A DNA stretch of 64,000 nucleotides from Prostheceraeus crozeri (taxonomy: Eukaryota; Platyhelminthes; Polycladida; Euryleptidae), in NCBI GenBank assembly GCA_907163375.1, contig CAJQUW010001831.1, forward strand, positions 36,318-100,317, given 5' to 3'. Of this stretch, positions 45,212-56,232 are shown one piece after another; the first letter of the stretch is position 1; every line of letters begins with the position of its first letter. Below the pieces are notes generated by a model. It made no database searches. It was given only the letters and a program-made list of their open reading frames with translations, and was not told the DNA's origin. The translations under genes were made by a program, and so were the position numbers.

Positions 45212-46881
45212 CGCATGGTTCATTAATGTTCCCAGTACTGTTTCATTAATGTTCCCAGTACTGTTTCATTAATGCTCACAGTACTGTTTCATTAATGTTC
45301 ACAGTTCTGTTTCATTAATGTTCCCAGTACTGTTTCATTAATGTTCACAGTTCTGTTTCATTAATGTTCACAGTTCTGTTTCATTAATGTTCCCAGTACT
45401 GCTTCATTAATGTTCCCAGTACTGTTTCATTAATGTTCACAGTTCTGTTTCATTAATGTTCCCAGTACTGTTTCATTAATGCTCACAGTTCTGTTTCATT
45501 AATGTTCCCAGTACTGTTTCATTAATGCTCACAGTACTGTTTCATTAATGCTCACAGTACTGTTTCATTAATGCTCACAGTACTGTTTCATTAATGTTCC
45601 CAGTACTGTTTCATTAATGCTCACAGTACTGTTTCATTAATGTTCCCAGTACTGTTTCATTAATGCTCACAGTACTGTTTCATTAATGTTCCCAGTACTG
45701 TTTCATTAATGTTCCCAGTACTGTTTCATTAATGCTCACAGTACTGTTTCATTAATGCTCACAGTACTGTTTCATTAATGTTCCCAGTACTGTTTCATTA
45801 ATGTTTCCAGCACTGTGGCATTAATGTTCCCAGTACTGTTTCATTAATGTTCCCAGTACTGTTTCATTAATACTCACAGTACTGTTTCATTAATGTTCAC
45901 AGTACTGTTTCATTAATGCTCACAGTACTGTTTCATTAATGTTCCCAGTACTGTTTCATTAATGCTCACAGTACTGTTTCATTAATGCTCACAATACTGT
46001 TTCATTAATGTTCCCAGTACTGTTTCATTAATGTTTCCAGCACTGTGTCATTAATGTTCCCAGTACTGTTTCATTAATGTTCCCAGTACTGTTTCATTAA
46101 TGCTCACAGTACTGTTTCATTAATGTTCACAGTACTGTTTCATTAATGTTCCCAGTACTGTTTCATTAATGCTCACAGTACTGTTTCATTAATGCTCACA
46201 GTACTGTTTCATTAATGTTCCCAGTACTGTTTCATTAATGTTTCCAGCACTGTGTCATTAATGTTCCCAGTACTGTTTCATTAATGTTCCCAGTACTGTT
46301 TCATTAATGCTCACAGTACTGTTTCATTAATGTTCCCAGTACTGTTTCATTAATGTTCCCAGTACTGTTTCATTAATGTTCCCAGTACTGTTTCATTAAT
46401 GCTCACAGTACTGTTTCATTAATGCTCACAGTACTGTTTCATTAATGTTCCCAGTACTGTTTCATTAATGTTTCCAGCACTGTGGCATTAATGTTCCCAG
46501 TACTGTTTCATTAATGTTCCCAGTACTGTTTCATTAATGCTCACAGTACTGTTTCATTAATGTTCACAGTACTGTTTCATTAATGTTCACAGTACTGTTT
46601 CATTAATGTTCCCAGTACTGTTTCATTAATACTCACAGTACTGTTTCATTAATGTTCACAGTTCTGTTTCATTAATGTTTCCAGCACTGTGTCATTAATG
46701 TTCCCAGTACTGTTTCATTAATGCTCCCAATACTGTTTCATTAATGTTCCCAGTACTGTTTCATTAATGCTCACAGTACTGTTTCATTAATGCTCACAGT
46801 ACTGTTTCATTAATGCTCACAGTACTGTTTCATTAATGCTCACAGTACTGTTTCATTAATGTTCCCAGTACTGTTTCATTT
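45212..46881. repeat. Second 23-bp minisatellite, about 72 copies, with 9/10-mer higher-order period
   Basis: The unit is TTTCATTAATG followed by TTCCCAGTACTG or CTCACAGTACTG, 23 bp. A distinctive variant unit (ATGTTTCCAGCACTGTG) starts at 45801, 46031, 46238, 46468 and 46675. The spacings are 230, 207, 230 and 207 bp, that is 10, 9, 10 and 9 units. A 19-unit (437-bp) superunit has therefore been amplified. The unit contains TAA and has no long open frames. Confidence 0.97.
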
Positions 46882-47639
46882 CTCCAAAAAATCCATTTGA
46901 TATTCGATATCAGATAGGATGAAAACCTACAACTGTTACATGTACATGTATGTGCATGTTCCTACATTAGCACGCACAATTGTAGTCACATACCCGCTTT
47001 AAGAATTTATTTCAGTTTATTGCAGAGGTGAAAAAATTGGGCCATTAATTCTCGGTATCCCAATTTGCATATTTTTGTTCAATTACTTTTGATTTTAGGG
47101 CGACCGGAAACTAAAATTTTTTTTCTAGTGATTATATTAAATGTTAGTATTATTTGCAATAGTGTTTTCTATTTATGATATTTTGTCACATTTCTGTGTG
47201 CCAATGACACATTACTTCAGCTATAACTAAGTGCACTATGCGGTGTGTAGGTCTGCATGTGAACTGCAGTAGGCCTACATGCATGTATGTGTTCAATGCA
47301 CGTTGCTATTTGTCAGCAGGTTTACAATTTAAAAGTAATTTTCAATTGATGTAAAAGTCTATTCCAATTAAGCCAGCTACAGAAAAACAGAAGAAAAGAC
47401 GTTTAACTGTTTTGTTATTGAGCTAGTAGAATCATGATTTGATATCTATAAGCAATACTTGAGCATACCATACTGTTACTTACATTTGATATGTTGTGAG
47501 AATCATCACTAACTGATTGCTTAAAGGCTTCTAGAGCAAATCTGACAGAGAATTCACTATCATCACCTTGCAAAATACAGGCAGCATTCAATCCATGAAT
47601 TCATGGTATGTTAGTAATTGTGATTTGACTTTTTAAAGT
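46882..47639. other. No supportable gene
   Basis: AT-rich unique-looking DNA between the minisatellite and a LINE tail. Confidence 0.4.
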
Positions 47640-48140
47640 TATTTATTTTATCCAGACAAATTTATATAGCGCTGTACCCAAAAAGGCTCACAGCATTAAA
47701 ACGAACAATGAAGTCACAAATTACATAAAGTTATCATAAAATGGAAGAAAAAGTGTTAATGAGCAAACAGCTCTTCATGCGACGCTTGAAAGTTAACAAA
47801 CTGCTCGAATTATACTATAATCATAGGGATGTAGTACCACACTGAAGGTCCATAGAAAGAAAAAGCATGACCTCCCCTGGATATTGTTTTGACGAGAGAT
47901 ACCTTCAATAAGCAACGATCTTCAGATAATCGAAGAGAACGGGAAGGATTATTGATTAATGTACACAGGCGAATTCAAGTAATGTCCTTTATAGCACAAG
48001 CATCCAATCTTGAGTGTTGAGCCTTCATTTATCGGAAGCCAGTTCATCTGTCCAAGATCAGGAGTAATGTGCTCTCGACCGCGGATTCGAAAATCAAACG
48101 AGCGTTTGAATTTTGCAAATCCAATTGTAAATTCAGACAC
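47640..48140 (-). mobile_element. LINE D 3' end (ORF2 tail and 3' region)
   Basis: Minus strand: 'RIRGREHITPDLGQMNWLPI' then 'STLKIGCLCYKGHYL' is the conserved HITP-x-L-x3-HWLPI-x-FKI segment near the end of CR1/L2/Jockey-like ORF2. Downstream comes a decayed part and a 3' end with ACAGCGCTATATAAATTTGT (about 47679-47660), typical of the GCGCTATATAAA-type tails these elements carry. Frameshifts make it inactive. Confidence 0.75.
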
Positions 48141-49234
48141 GTGTTTTTAAGGTACTCAGTGTTCGATTAGATCTAAGGTATGAGTGGCTTCATATGTCAT
48201 GTTGTAAAGCAAAAAAGTACTTCGCATTGCGTATTAAGTAAATATATAAATATATATATATATATATCTTAAGCATTCAATTGATACAATAATCAAATAT
48301 TTAATGTATAAATGTGAATTGACGAAGTGCATAATTTCTACATCTACTTGACAGCTTTTATCAGCTGCTATAGAATTAATTGATTTCTGAAGACGAGTAA
48401 TCGCTATATCAATTAATTGCATGTTGCCACAATTAATATCAATTGATAGATGTGCCCAATTTAAATGCAATAAACTTTTGATAACATTTGATATTACTCG
48501 GCCACTGTCTAATCCGCAAGTGCGTGCATCAAATTCATTCATCAATTGCAATCTAATTAATATTCGTAATGTTGCTGTGCACTAAATATTCAAAGTCAAG
48601 GTTCGTGTTCGTGTGAACGATCTGAAATCGCTAATTTGAATTATATGCGCATAAAATAAACTGCTTGTAAATTAATGTTGTTAATTAATCTAATTATGAA
48701 TACAAAACTGCAGCTACGCTACTGTACTACAATAGTAAAAGCATTATAACTGCTTACCGTTTTCCTTTCGTAATTCCTTGATCTTTCGCTTCAGTTCGTT
48801 TTCTTTTCACTCTGTATGCGGTTTGTCAGATTTCTTGTTACATTCTGGATCTTGGGTCAAATTTTTTGAAAAAATTGTAAGAAGTCATTAAACTTTTTTG
48901 TAGCAACTTCAAATTTTCTAGACTTTCCTCTGCTGTTTTTCGACAATGACGGGATTAGACGCGACTGTGCATGATATACTGATGAGACGACAACGACGAG
49001 GCGAAATGGTCACTATGAAATTCTGAATTACGTCCAGCGCATTGATGAAATGGTCCGTGTTTCCGCGTTGCATGTCGATTACCAAATAGAGACGATAGCA
49101 TTAAACTTCGAGGAAAGTCGATAAATGCGCATAGGAAGAAACTGACGGCTCACGGGTTGTCGTGACATGACGTCACTGCGGTGACACACAATTGGGAAGC
49201 ATGAATAATCCAAGGCAAGGATTCTAAATATAGA
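48141..49234. other. No supportable gene; (TA)n microsatellite
   Basis: A TA-rich run sits at 48241-48268. The rest is AT-rich. A CTGATGA...GAAA arrangement near 48980 was examined and rejected as a ribozyme. Confidence 0.4.
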
Positions 49235-49830
49235 ATGGTACATTAATGTTTCATTAATGAAACATTACATGAAACCATTGCAGTTTTCATTACTGAACCT
49301 TACATTAATGTTTCATTAGATGAATCATTACATGAAATGATGGCAATTTTCATTAATGAACTTTACATTAATGTTTCATTAGATGAAACATTATATGAAA
49401 CCATTGCAGTTTTCATTACTGAACCTTACATTAATGTTTCATTAGATGAACCATTACATGAAATGATAGCAATTTTCATTAATGAAACATTATATGAAAC
49501 CATTGCAGTTTTCATTACTGAGCTTTACATTAATGTTTCATTAGATGAAACATTATATGAAACCATTGCAGTTTTCATTACTGAACTTTACATAAATGTT
49601 TCATTAATGGAACATTACATGAAACAATTGCAGTTTTCATTACTGAACCTTACATTAATGTTTCATTATTGGAACATTACATGAAACAATTGCAGTTTTC
49701 ATTAATGAACCTTACATTAATGTTTCATTAGATGAACCATTAGTATTTTCATTAATGCTTTATCATGAAATGCTGAAATTTCATTAGTCATTAATGAAAC
49801 ATTACATGTTCATTAGATGAAACATTAATG
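49235..49830. repeat. 63-bp repeat array rich in TTTCATTA/TAATGAAA words, about 8-9 units
   Basis: The unit of about 63 bp combines ACATTAATGTTTCATTAGAT, GAAACATTATATGAAACC and ATTGCAGTTTTCATTACTGA. Since 63 is a multiple of three, a plus-strand frame (49337-49684) cycles through a 21-residue peptide ('NVSLDETLYETIAVFITELY'). The units contain internal palindromes. They share the word TTTCATTAATG with the array at 45.2-46.9 kb. Confidence 0.88.
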
Positions 49831-51817
49831 AATTGCAAATTATTTTCGTACGATTCAAATGTTACGTTTCCCACATGTAAACTCATCCTGTCATTAAATT
49901 CATCCCATCGCACATCTTGCATTTTTGCGATCCACACATGTAAACAAACCATGTACATCAAGGCTGCACACGCGCGCGACACAAACACACGTCCTCCCAG
50001 GGATCGCAATTTTCCGGTTTTTCCTTTTTTTTGCGAAATTAATCTAATGTAAATATTTCAAATTTATGCATTCAACCCCTGGTTTTTCCCGATTTTCCGG
50101 TTTTTTTCTTGGGTGAATTGCAATCCCCGCGTCCTACCTAGCACACAGACATTGTAACAAGATCATTAACTCAATCCCCCAACAGTCCCCAAATCGCGCA
50201 CCAACAAATCACCCATCTTAAAAGAATATACAATATTAACCCCACTGTCCAGTCTCCTCTTTGTCCCCTCTGTAAGTCACAGCCACACAATACAAAGCAT
50301 CTCTTCTTTTGCACACATCTCTCACACCGTGGAACCTCTGGGGTTCACCCGTTAGGTGTGCGGAACTCATCCGCCGCTGGTAGCAGGCGATTGGCCCGCC
50401 CGACAATTGATGGACACAACTTAGTTGTGTCTCAACAAACAAAGTCCTTTCACAAATCATTTTCTGGATATGAGATGCTCCAACTCATACGCATGATTTC
50501 TCTGTTTTTTTGACGGAGTTCCAGCGGGGTCTTCTGGTGGGTGTTGAAGTGTTTCTTCATTTCAACAACACCGGTCCTCTCTTATACTTAATTCTCACTG
50601 GTCCCCGTTGGATCAGTTACATGACTTTAAATTGTAGGAGTAGAATTGAAGGACAACCATCCTGTCAGTCTCACCTGCTGCGGTATTACCTGTTGCCGTT
50701 GATGGTTCTCCTGCATTTTCTCTCTCTGTTAAGCTCTACCACAGAGATAAATTGCCTTGTTTGCGTGTTTGGGTCCACAGATGACATTTGTCAGCATTGA
50801 TGGTCACGGTTAACTAGTCATGATGGGCAAAAAGATCAATTTTCCATTGAAGGAGAGCCTGAATTCTGACGAGCCGGAGGATTGACTCCACATCAAACGT
50901 ACACTATTAGTAAATTCAGATTGTGAAGAGTCGCACGTTGTGAATAATATTTCCATTTGATGAATTTATCACTGAGTTAAATTGAGTTAAAGATACGTAC
51001 TTTTCACTTGACATGCACGTCTGTAATCAGACTGTTGAGGCTCGTGTGTACGCTGATGAGAGCTACTTCTCCTCAGGCTTGTGAACATGGTTTCATGCAT
51101 TCGATGGGGGAAGGAATCCTGGTCGCAGTTACTGCGCACATGTACAGATTCCAGGCTGACCTCAGTTAAAACATGTCCATCGCCTCTCCGAGCATGCCTT
51201 AAACATGCTACGAACATGCATATATTCTGACTGATAAGACACACCTGCGAGAATTATTGAGAGAAATCAAATCCTTAATGAATCAAACCTTTCATCATTC
51301 ACTTATCATCGCATTATCGAAATGCCTGTGAACTCCCCGGAGGTCAGGTCACTCCACTGTTTTGCCTCAGTTGAAAAGGCTTTCATGACCTTCATGAACC
51401 TGCCCTATTTTCCTCCTTTATTCTCGCTGACAGGGCACATCAATGAGATGAGTGAGAGAAATCAAAGCCTCTTATGATTTTTGGTCTTCACACTTCTCCA
51501 TGAGCGGTAGTCGCATTCATAGGAGAGACGCGCACGCCGCCAAACGGAACGTTAAAGGAAGAAAAGCCATTAGTTCTGTGATGCCAAAACAAAGATGGTG
51601 TGCTTCAAAGACAGGACAAGAATGATGACCTGAGATGAAAGAGTTTGACGTTCATTGTCGTTAAGATTTCTCCTCACTTCGGCTGGAAAATGACAGAATC
51701 TCGCATCAGGAATGAGGAAAAGAGAAATCTCTGTCATGATTCAACCGGACTTTTCAAGTACGAGAAAAACAATGAAAAACTCTGTGATGAGACTACTCAT
51801 AATTTGAATAATTGTTC
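49831..51817. other. No supportable gene
   Basis: Contains C-rich sequence near 50130-50260 and short frames (for example 50236-50460 on the minus strand) without recognised motif. Confidence 0.4.
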
Positions 51818-51881
51818 GCATCAAGCAGCGAGCATAAATGTAGCAATAGAAAGAGAAGCTGGATTTTCTCTAATGGAACCA
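51818..51881 (+). repeat. Direct duplicate unit, first copy (partner 52408-52471)
   Basis: About 62 bases match the partner at about 85% by eye. Both keep an open frame reading 'AASxNVAIxREAGFxLxEP' (x differs). The conservation in frame is suggestive, but the source is unknown. Confidence 0.75.
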
Positions 51882-51889
51882 TGAAATTA

Positions 51890-52020
51890 GCAATACCATA
51901 GAAATTAACAATACCGTAGAAAGTGCTAGAAAGGAAATTGCATGAAAATTATAGCACACGCCGGGGGAACTTAGTTGGGGCAAAAAGCAAATTGTGCGAT
52001 CTGGTTTCCATGTTTTCTGA
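51890..52020 (-). mobile_element. MITE family M1, copy 3, rearranged, inverse orientation
   Basis: CCATAGAAATTAACAATACC and CTAGAAAGGAAATTGCATG match the M1 terminus, and CCGGGGGAACTTAGTTGGGG is the reverse complement of the conserved M1 interior. Much of the body is missing or replaced. Confidence 0.6.
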
Positions 52021-52407
52021 TTGGCATTCATATTTATCAGGCTAATTTGTGATCTGGATTGTTGCTCCTTGTCCTAACATCATGCACACGAAAGAAATGA
52101 TAAAATTATAAAATACTGCGGCGACAGGATGACAAAGAAGGAAATCTTTCAAAACGTTCCGTACGTTCATCATTTTGAAATATCACTCCTATAATCTATC
52201 AAGAGTATAATCTGACACATATGCAACCTGTAATGTCGATTTACAGAACATGCATTACTCCAGCTTGAAATCAGAGGCCAATAAATCTTCGAGTATTCAT
52301 TTTCCTTTAAAGGGCTCCCCTGTTCATTATATTTGAACAATTTTCAAAATCTTCGCATGCTTTCGAATATCAGCTTCCAAAATATCATCACACTGTATCA
52401 CGTAAGT
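52021..52407. other. No supportable gene
   Basis: Unique-looking AT-rich sequence between the two duplicate units. Confidence 0.35.
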
Positions 52408-52471
52408 CGGCATCTAGCAGCGAGCACAAATGTAGCAATATTCAGAGAAGCTGGGTTTTGTCTATTGGAGC
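52408..52471 (+). repeat. Direct duplicate unit, second copy (partner 51818-51881)
   Basis: See 51818-51881. Here the open frame continues to 52575. Confidence 0.75.
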
Positions 52472-52833
52472 CTTTGGAGTTTCGGAGGGCTTCATTCGAA
52501 GATGGTTTACTCTACCCGTGCGTCTTCAGTGGACAATCCGCCCAATTCCAGCAAGTTATACATTCAATTCTCTAATAAGCTTGCACGCAATTGGAGTCAA
52601 AGCAACTATTCACCTAATGTTGGATGTTATTCAATAATGCAATCGCTACATTAGAAAACTTAGCAACAGTAAACTACGCAGTTATGTTTTAATATACATA
52701 TATATATTAAAGAAACGTAGCTATGGTTACATCTTGCATTCTGCAGACCAGCGTGTCTTACATGTACGTGCGTGATTTTGAAATGTCGTAAATCTACTTG
52801 CGGAATCGATACTACTATCGCAAGCACATTGAT

Positions 52834-53033
52834 CTTGTAAAGAAAGACTTTGATATAATTTTTTGAAATTAATGAATAATATAATAATTAAGTCTTTCAA
52901 CGCACAAAAATCATTGAGAAATTGTATCATAATACGTATATTTCGCCGATCTGGCCTTATCTATTGAGACAGAAAGAAATCCTAAGTATTTTATTTGGAA
53001 ATCAGATGCTGAATCATTTGAAATCTCTATGCA
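52834..53033 (+). repeat. About 200-bp direct duplication, first copy
   Basis: Begins TGTAAAGAAAGACTTTGATA, contains ATATTTCGCCGATCTGGCCT and ends near AAATCTCTA. The second copy at 53369-53571 is collinear with small indels, mostly in A/T runs. Confidence 0.88.
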
Positions 53034-53368
53034 AAATCACAAGCTATTAATGTTATTATCGATTTCTAGCGAATATCCACTTATACCACAGTTCATTGAT
53101 TGTCGTAGCTCCATAGTTCATTATTTGATAGTCCCATGGCTAGCTCACAATCCATTGTCATGCTATCTCTCTCTAGTTTTCAGTCTTGTTTCTGTTGACA
53201 TGTTTAGTTGGTTCCACTCCGTTTTTTTATTGATGACGATCCTTTTCTGACTGTTTTTCATGTTGACTGATTCCGTTATTTGAATTGTTCAGCTTTGCTT
53301 AATTTCGCGTTTCATTACCTCTATGACCTCACCGGCTTTTGACAATTTTTAGTCATTTCTATTGAAAC

Positions 53369-53571
53369 CTGTAAAGAAAGACTTTGATATAATTTTTTTT
53401 TTGAAATTAATGAAATAATAATATTTTTCAGTCTTTCGACGCAAAAAAAAATTAATTGATAAATTGTATCAAAATATATTTCGCCGATCTGACCTTTTCA
53501 ATTAGAAAGAAATCCTAAGTAACTTTTATTTGGAAATCAAAATGAAAGCTAAATAATTTAAAATCTCTAAA
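53369..53571 (+). repeat. About 200-bp direct duplication, second copy
   Basis: Collinear with 52834-53033 at an offset of about 535 bp. No coding motif in either copy. Confidence 0.88.
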
Positions 53572-54408
53572 ATCGAGTTAGTTTTTATGATTAAATTATA
53601 AATTGTGTAATCTAACAGCAAGAAACGAGCATTCATTTGCATTCATAATTCTGAGTATGAAATTGAAGTCAATTTTCTCAAACCAATATATTTCAACGAC
53701 TGATCGTCGTTGTGATCAGGGAATATATCACAAAAAGAGACATTAACTATTCAAGAACATGGGCTCAAAATTTGAAAATGTGAAGAATAGAAAATAGATA
53801 CTTGTAGTACTAGTCTGTGGCGAATTCATAGTAATACGATTGTACATGAAAAGCATGTGAATGATTCTGCAAATAAAAAGATACTGTGTCGGATTTACCG
53901 CCGATCATGAGACCGGTAGCACCAGGTTACATTATACCGATCGCAATATTTTTTGCAATAGCTGAGCTTGATAGTGGTCAGCGAAGCTGATTGAAGCGCT
54001 CGTAAAAATTATAAAGACACTAGTTCCTGACATCCGGAATTTTGCGCCATTAATTCTTTCATTAAATGCCACGTCAAGTACCTCTTTTCATGTGGCCTGA
54101 TGACGGCGACGGTTAGTCGTGGAAATACATTAGCTTGAAAAACAAATGGTTTCAAAATTGACAATAACAATACCATTACGTATTTTTCCTAGTTAAAAAA
54201 TGTGTAATCTTAGTTTAATTTGTGTGTCTCAACGACGTAATGACGTAATAAAAGTGCGATAAGATTCCCCTCATTTTGTATTTGGACTTTTTCAAGCATG
54301 ATCGCATCAGCTGGCAGAGTTTTGTGATATCAGGGCTATTAAATCAGGGAACTAACGAAGCCTTGTTCATGGATTGCTGACTACAGTAGATGACCTTACT
54401 GTATAGAA
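53572..54408. other. No supportable gene; weak hammerhead-like string
   Basis: At about 54096-54127 CTGATGA is followed by a CGAC..GTCG hairpin and GAAA. Stem I and stem III cannot be formed convincingly, so this is a motif match only. Confidence 0.3.
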
Positions 54409-54520
54409 GTCTCCGTGGAGCGGTGGTTAGGTGCGTGGGTGCATGATGGAACCCCGAAAATGCCATCTTTAGTCAACAGGAAGGGGGGTTGTCAAGCAGG
54501 AATCAGGATTTTACGCACCA
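54409..54520 (+). repeat. tRNA-derived SINE, diverged copy
   Basis: GTCTCCGTGGAGCGGTGGTTA and GGTGCGTGGG match the head of the SINE at 37490-37676 (GTCTCCGTGGCACAGTGGTTA). A related body (GTCAACAGGAAGGGG) follows. The B box is decayed. Confidence 0.6.
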
Positions 54521-55957
54521 GATAGTCTAAATACTCTGTCAGCGCCGTCGTGTAATGGAGCCGTGCCGTTATAGTACTTGTTCTGGCCATTTCAAAGGAT
54601 CAATGTGTTCCGTCTACCCCCTCATACATATCAGTGCATCCATAGATCGTTTCGTGATGTGAGCGATTCGTCTGAAGTGACAAGTATATAATTTTCAGCA
54701 AGTCCTTTTCTCAGGTTTGCAGAAAAAGCTTTGAATGAATGTAGGAAGAGGGTACTCACGGTCTTGGCAAATCTTAGAAAGTTGGCTATGAGTGATGGTG
54801 ATGATTTTGTCAGCATCAATGATGATGCGAAATAAAGCTGCTCCTCCTGCTCAAAGCTGTGATTACTTGCAATTTATTCGTGTCTTAAGGGGGTCGGTCC
54901 CTGTCGCATTGCTGCTGTGGTTGTAAAACTAATCCTCTACACATTCACTTCTGTGAATATCTTGTACATAGCTTGAGGGTAAGTGCAAATGAGTGTGACC
55001 TGGTTGGTTTCACAACGCCATTCAAAAAAGAAATCCTTCATCTTCCTACAGCATTATCTTTCCACTACACATACCGGGGCGGGGGCGGTGAGAAGTAATA
55101 CCGGACGGCTTAAAACTACAGAGTTCCATGTGTTTGGTATGAGATAATCAGAGATATATAAAACGCAAGTAATTCTGTTAGCATTTTCGGAGGTGAAAGC
55201 AATCATCTGATGATGTGCCTCGTTTCGATTCGATGTGTAAGATTCAGGCTTTAAAATTCGTATTTCGACATTTGTACTAGAAATCCCGATATGATTTTCA
55301 GAGAGAACTCAAAGTGAATTGTTGATTTATGTGATATAATTACAACATGATGGCGAAGCTTACAGCTCATGTTTAAATATCGAAAAATCTCAATGATAGT
55401 ATACATCGTTAATTCTCATTTAAATGGCAAGTACTTGATCAGAACTAAGATTTAAAAGAATCGTTTTCAGTTGAAGGCGACTTGCATTTCTATAATACCA
55501 GGCAAGTTTTTTTCATAGAATAAATCTGTTCATTCTACAAAAACGTGCAGTGCTCCATGTCTGATGAAGATTAGAGATAATTCCATGAGAAAAGTGAAAG
55601 CGTCACCTGTGATAAAGTAAGAAAGCATGTTTTCACAACCATATTGAATCTTTCTCATAGAATTGTTGCAATCGTCTCTCTTAAAGTATCAGATGAATTG
55701 TAGCCTCGTATGTGAAATATTTGATCAGATAAAAATATTACAGAAATCATTGCCTCTGAAGTCTTTACGACGGTCTTTTGGTCATACAACGGTTCGACAG
55801 ACAACAGACGTATTGTTCTCGACAATACACTCCACTGACTGTTCAGAAAACTTGTGAGCGTGAGTTTCATTGTGGAATTTACCTGAAAACTGCATGCGTC
55901 ATTTTCGACATATTTCATTATATTGCCAATATAAGATAGAATGTGTCCAAACAAGGC
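54521..55957. other. No supportable gene
   Basis: Contains a 133-codon minus-strand frame (56056-55655) that overlaps the MITE and has no recognised motif. Confidence 0.4.
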
Positions 55958-55965
55958 ATAGGCAT
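55958..55965. repeat. Left 8-bp target duplication of MITE M1 copy 2
   Basis: TAGGCATG directly before CATAGAAGG, repeated directly after the other terminus. Confidence 0.8.
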
Positions 55966-56224
55966 GCATAGAAGGAGATAGCAAGAAAATTTCTGGAATG
56001 GAAATACAGCTTCCTGTAATACACAATATTGGCACAAAAATCGCACGCATCATCACATAGAAACATGTATCAACAACTGTATGATTGGGTTAGAATCAGT
56101 CATATGTGTAATTCTAAGCTTTTCATTGGTGGTTCATGCCCCAACTTAGTTCCCCCGGATGTGGCGCGACCTTGAGTCAATTTCCATTTTAGTCAACTTC
56201 AGATAAACAATCTATTTCTATGTA
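55966..56224 (+). mobile_element. MITE family M1, copy 2, with 8-bp TSD
   Basis: Starts CATAGAAGGAGATAGC and ends, read inversely, CATAGAAATAGATTG, so the termini form short inverted repeats. It is flanked on both sides by TAGGCATG. The 8-bp duplication points to mobilisation by a hAT transposase. The interior matches copy 1 at 43127-43382 almost throughout. Confidence 0.85.
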
Positions 56225-56232
56225 GGCATGTA
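56225..56232. repeat. Right 8-bp target duplication of MITE M1 copy 2
   Basis: TAGGCATG immediately after TTTCTATG. Confidence 0.8.

Noticed and set aside
48977-49010. CTGATGA...GAAA string as a hammerhead ribozyme
   Set aside because: The bases between the two cores cannot form a proper stem II and no pairing arms were found.
54096-54130. CTGATGA-hairpin-GAAA as a hammerhead ribozyme
   Set aside because: A CGAC/GTCG stem II exists, but stems I and III do not form; kept only as a weak note in the feature list.
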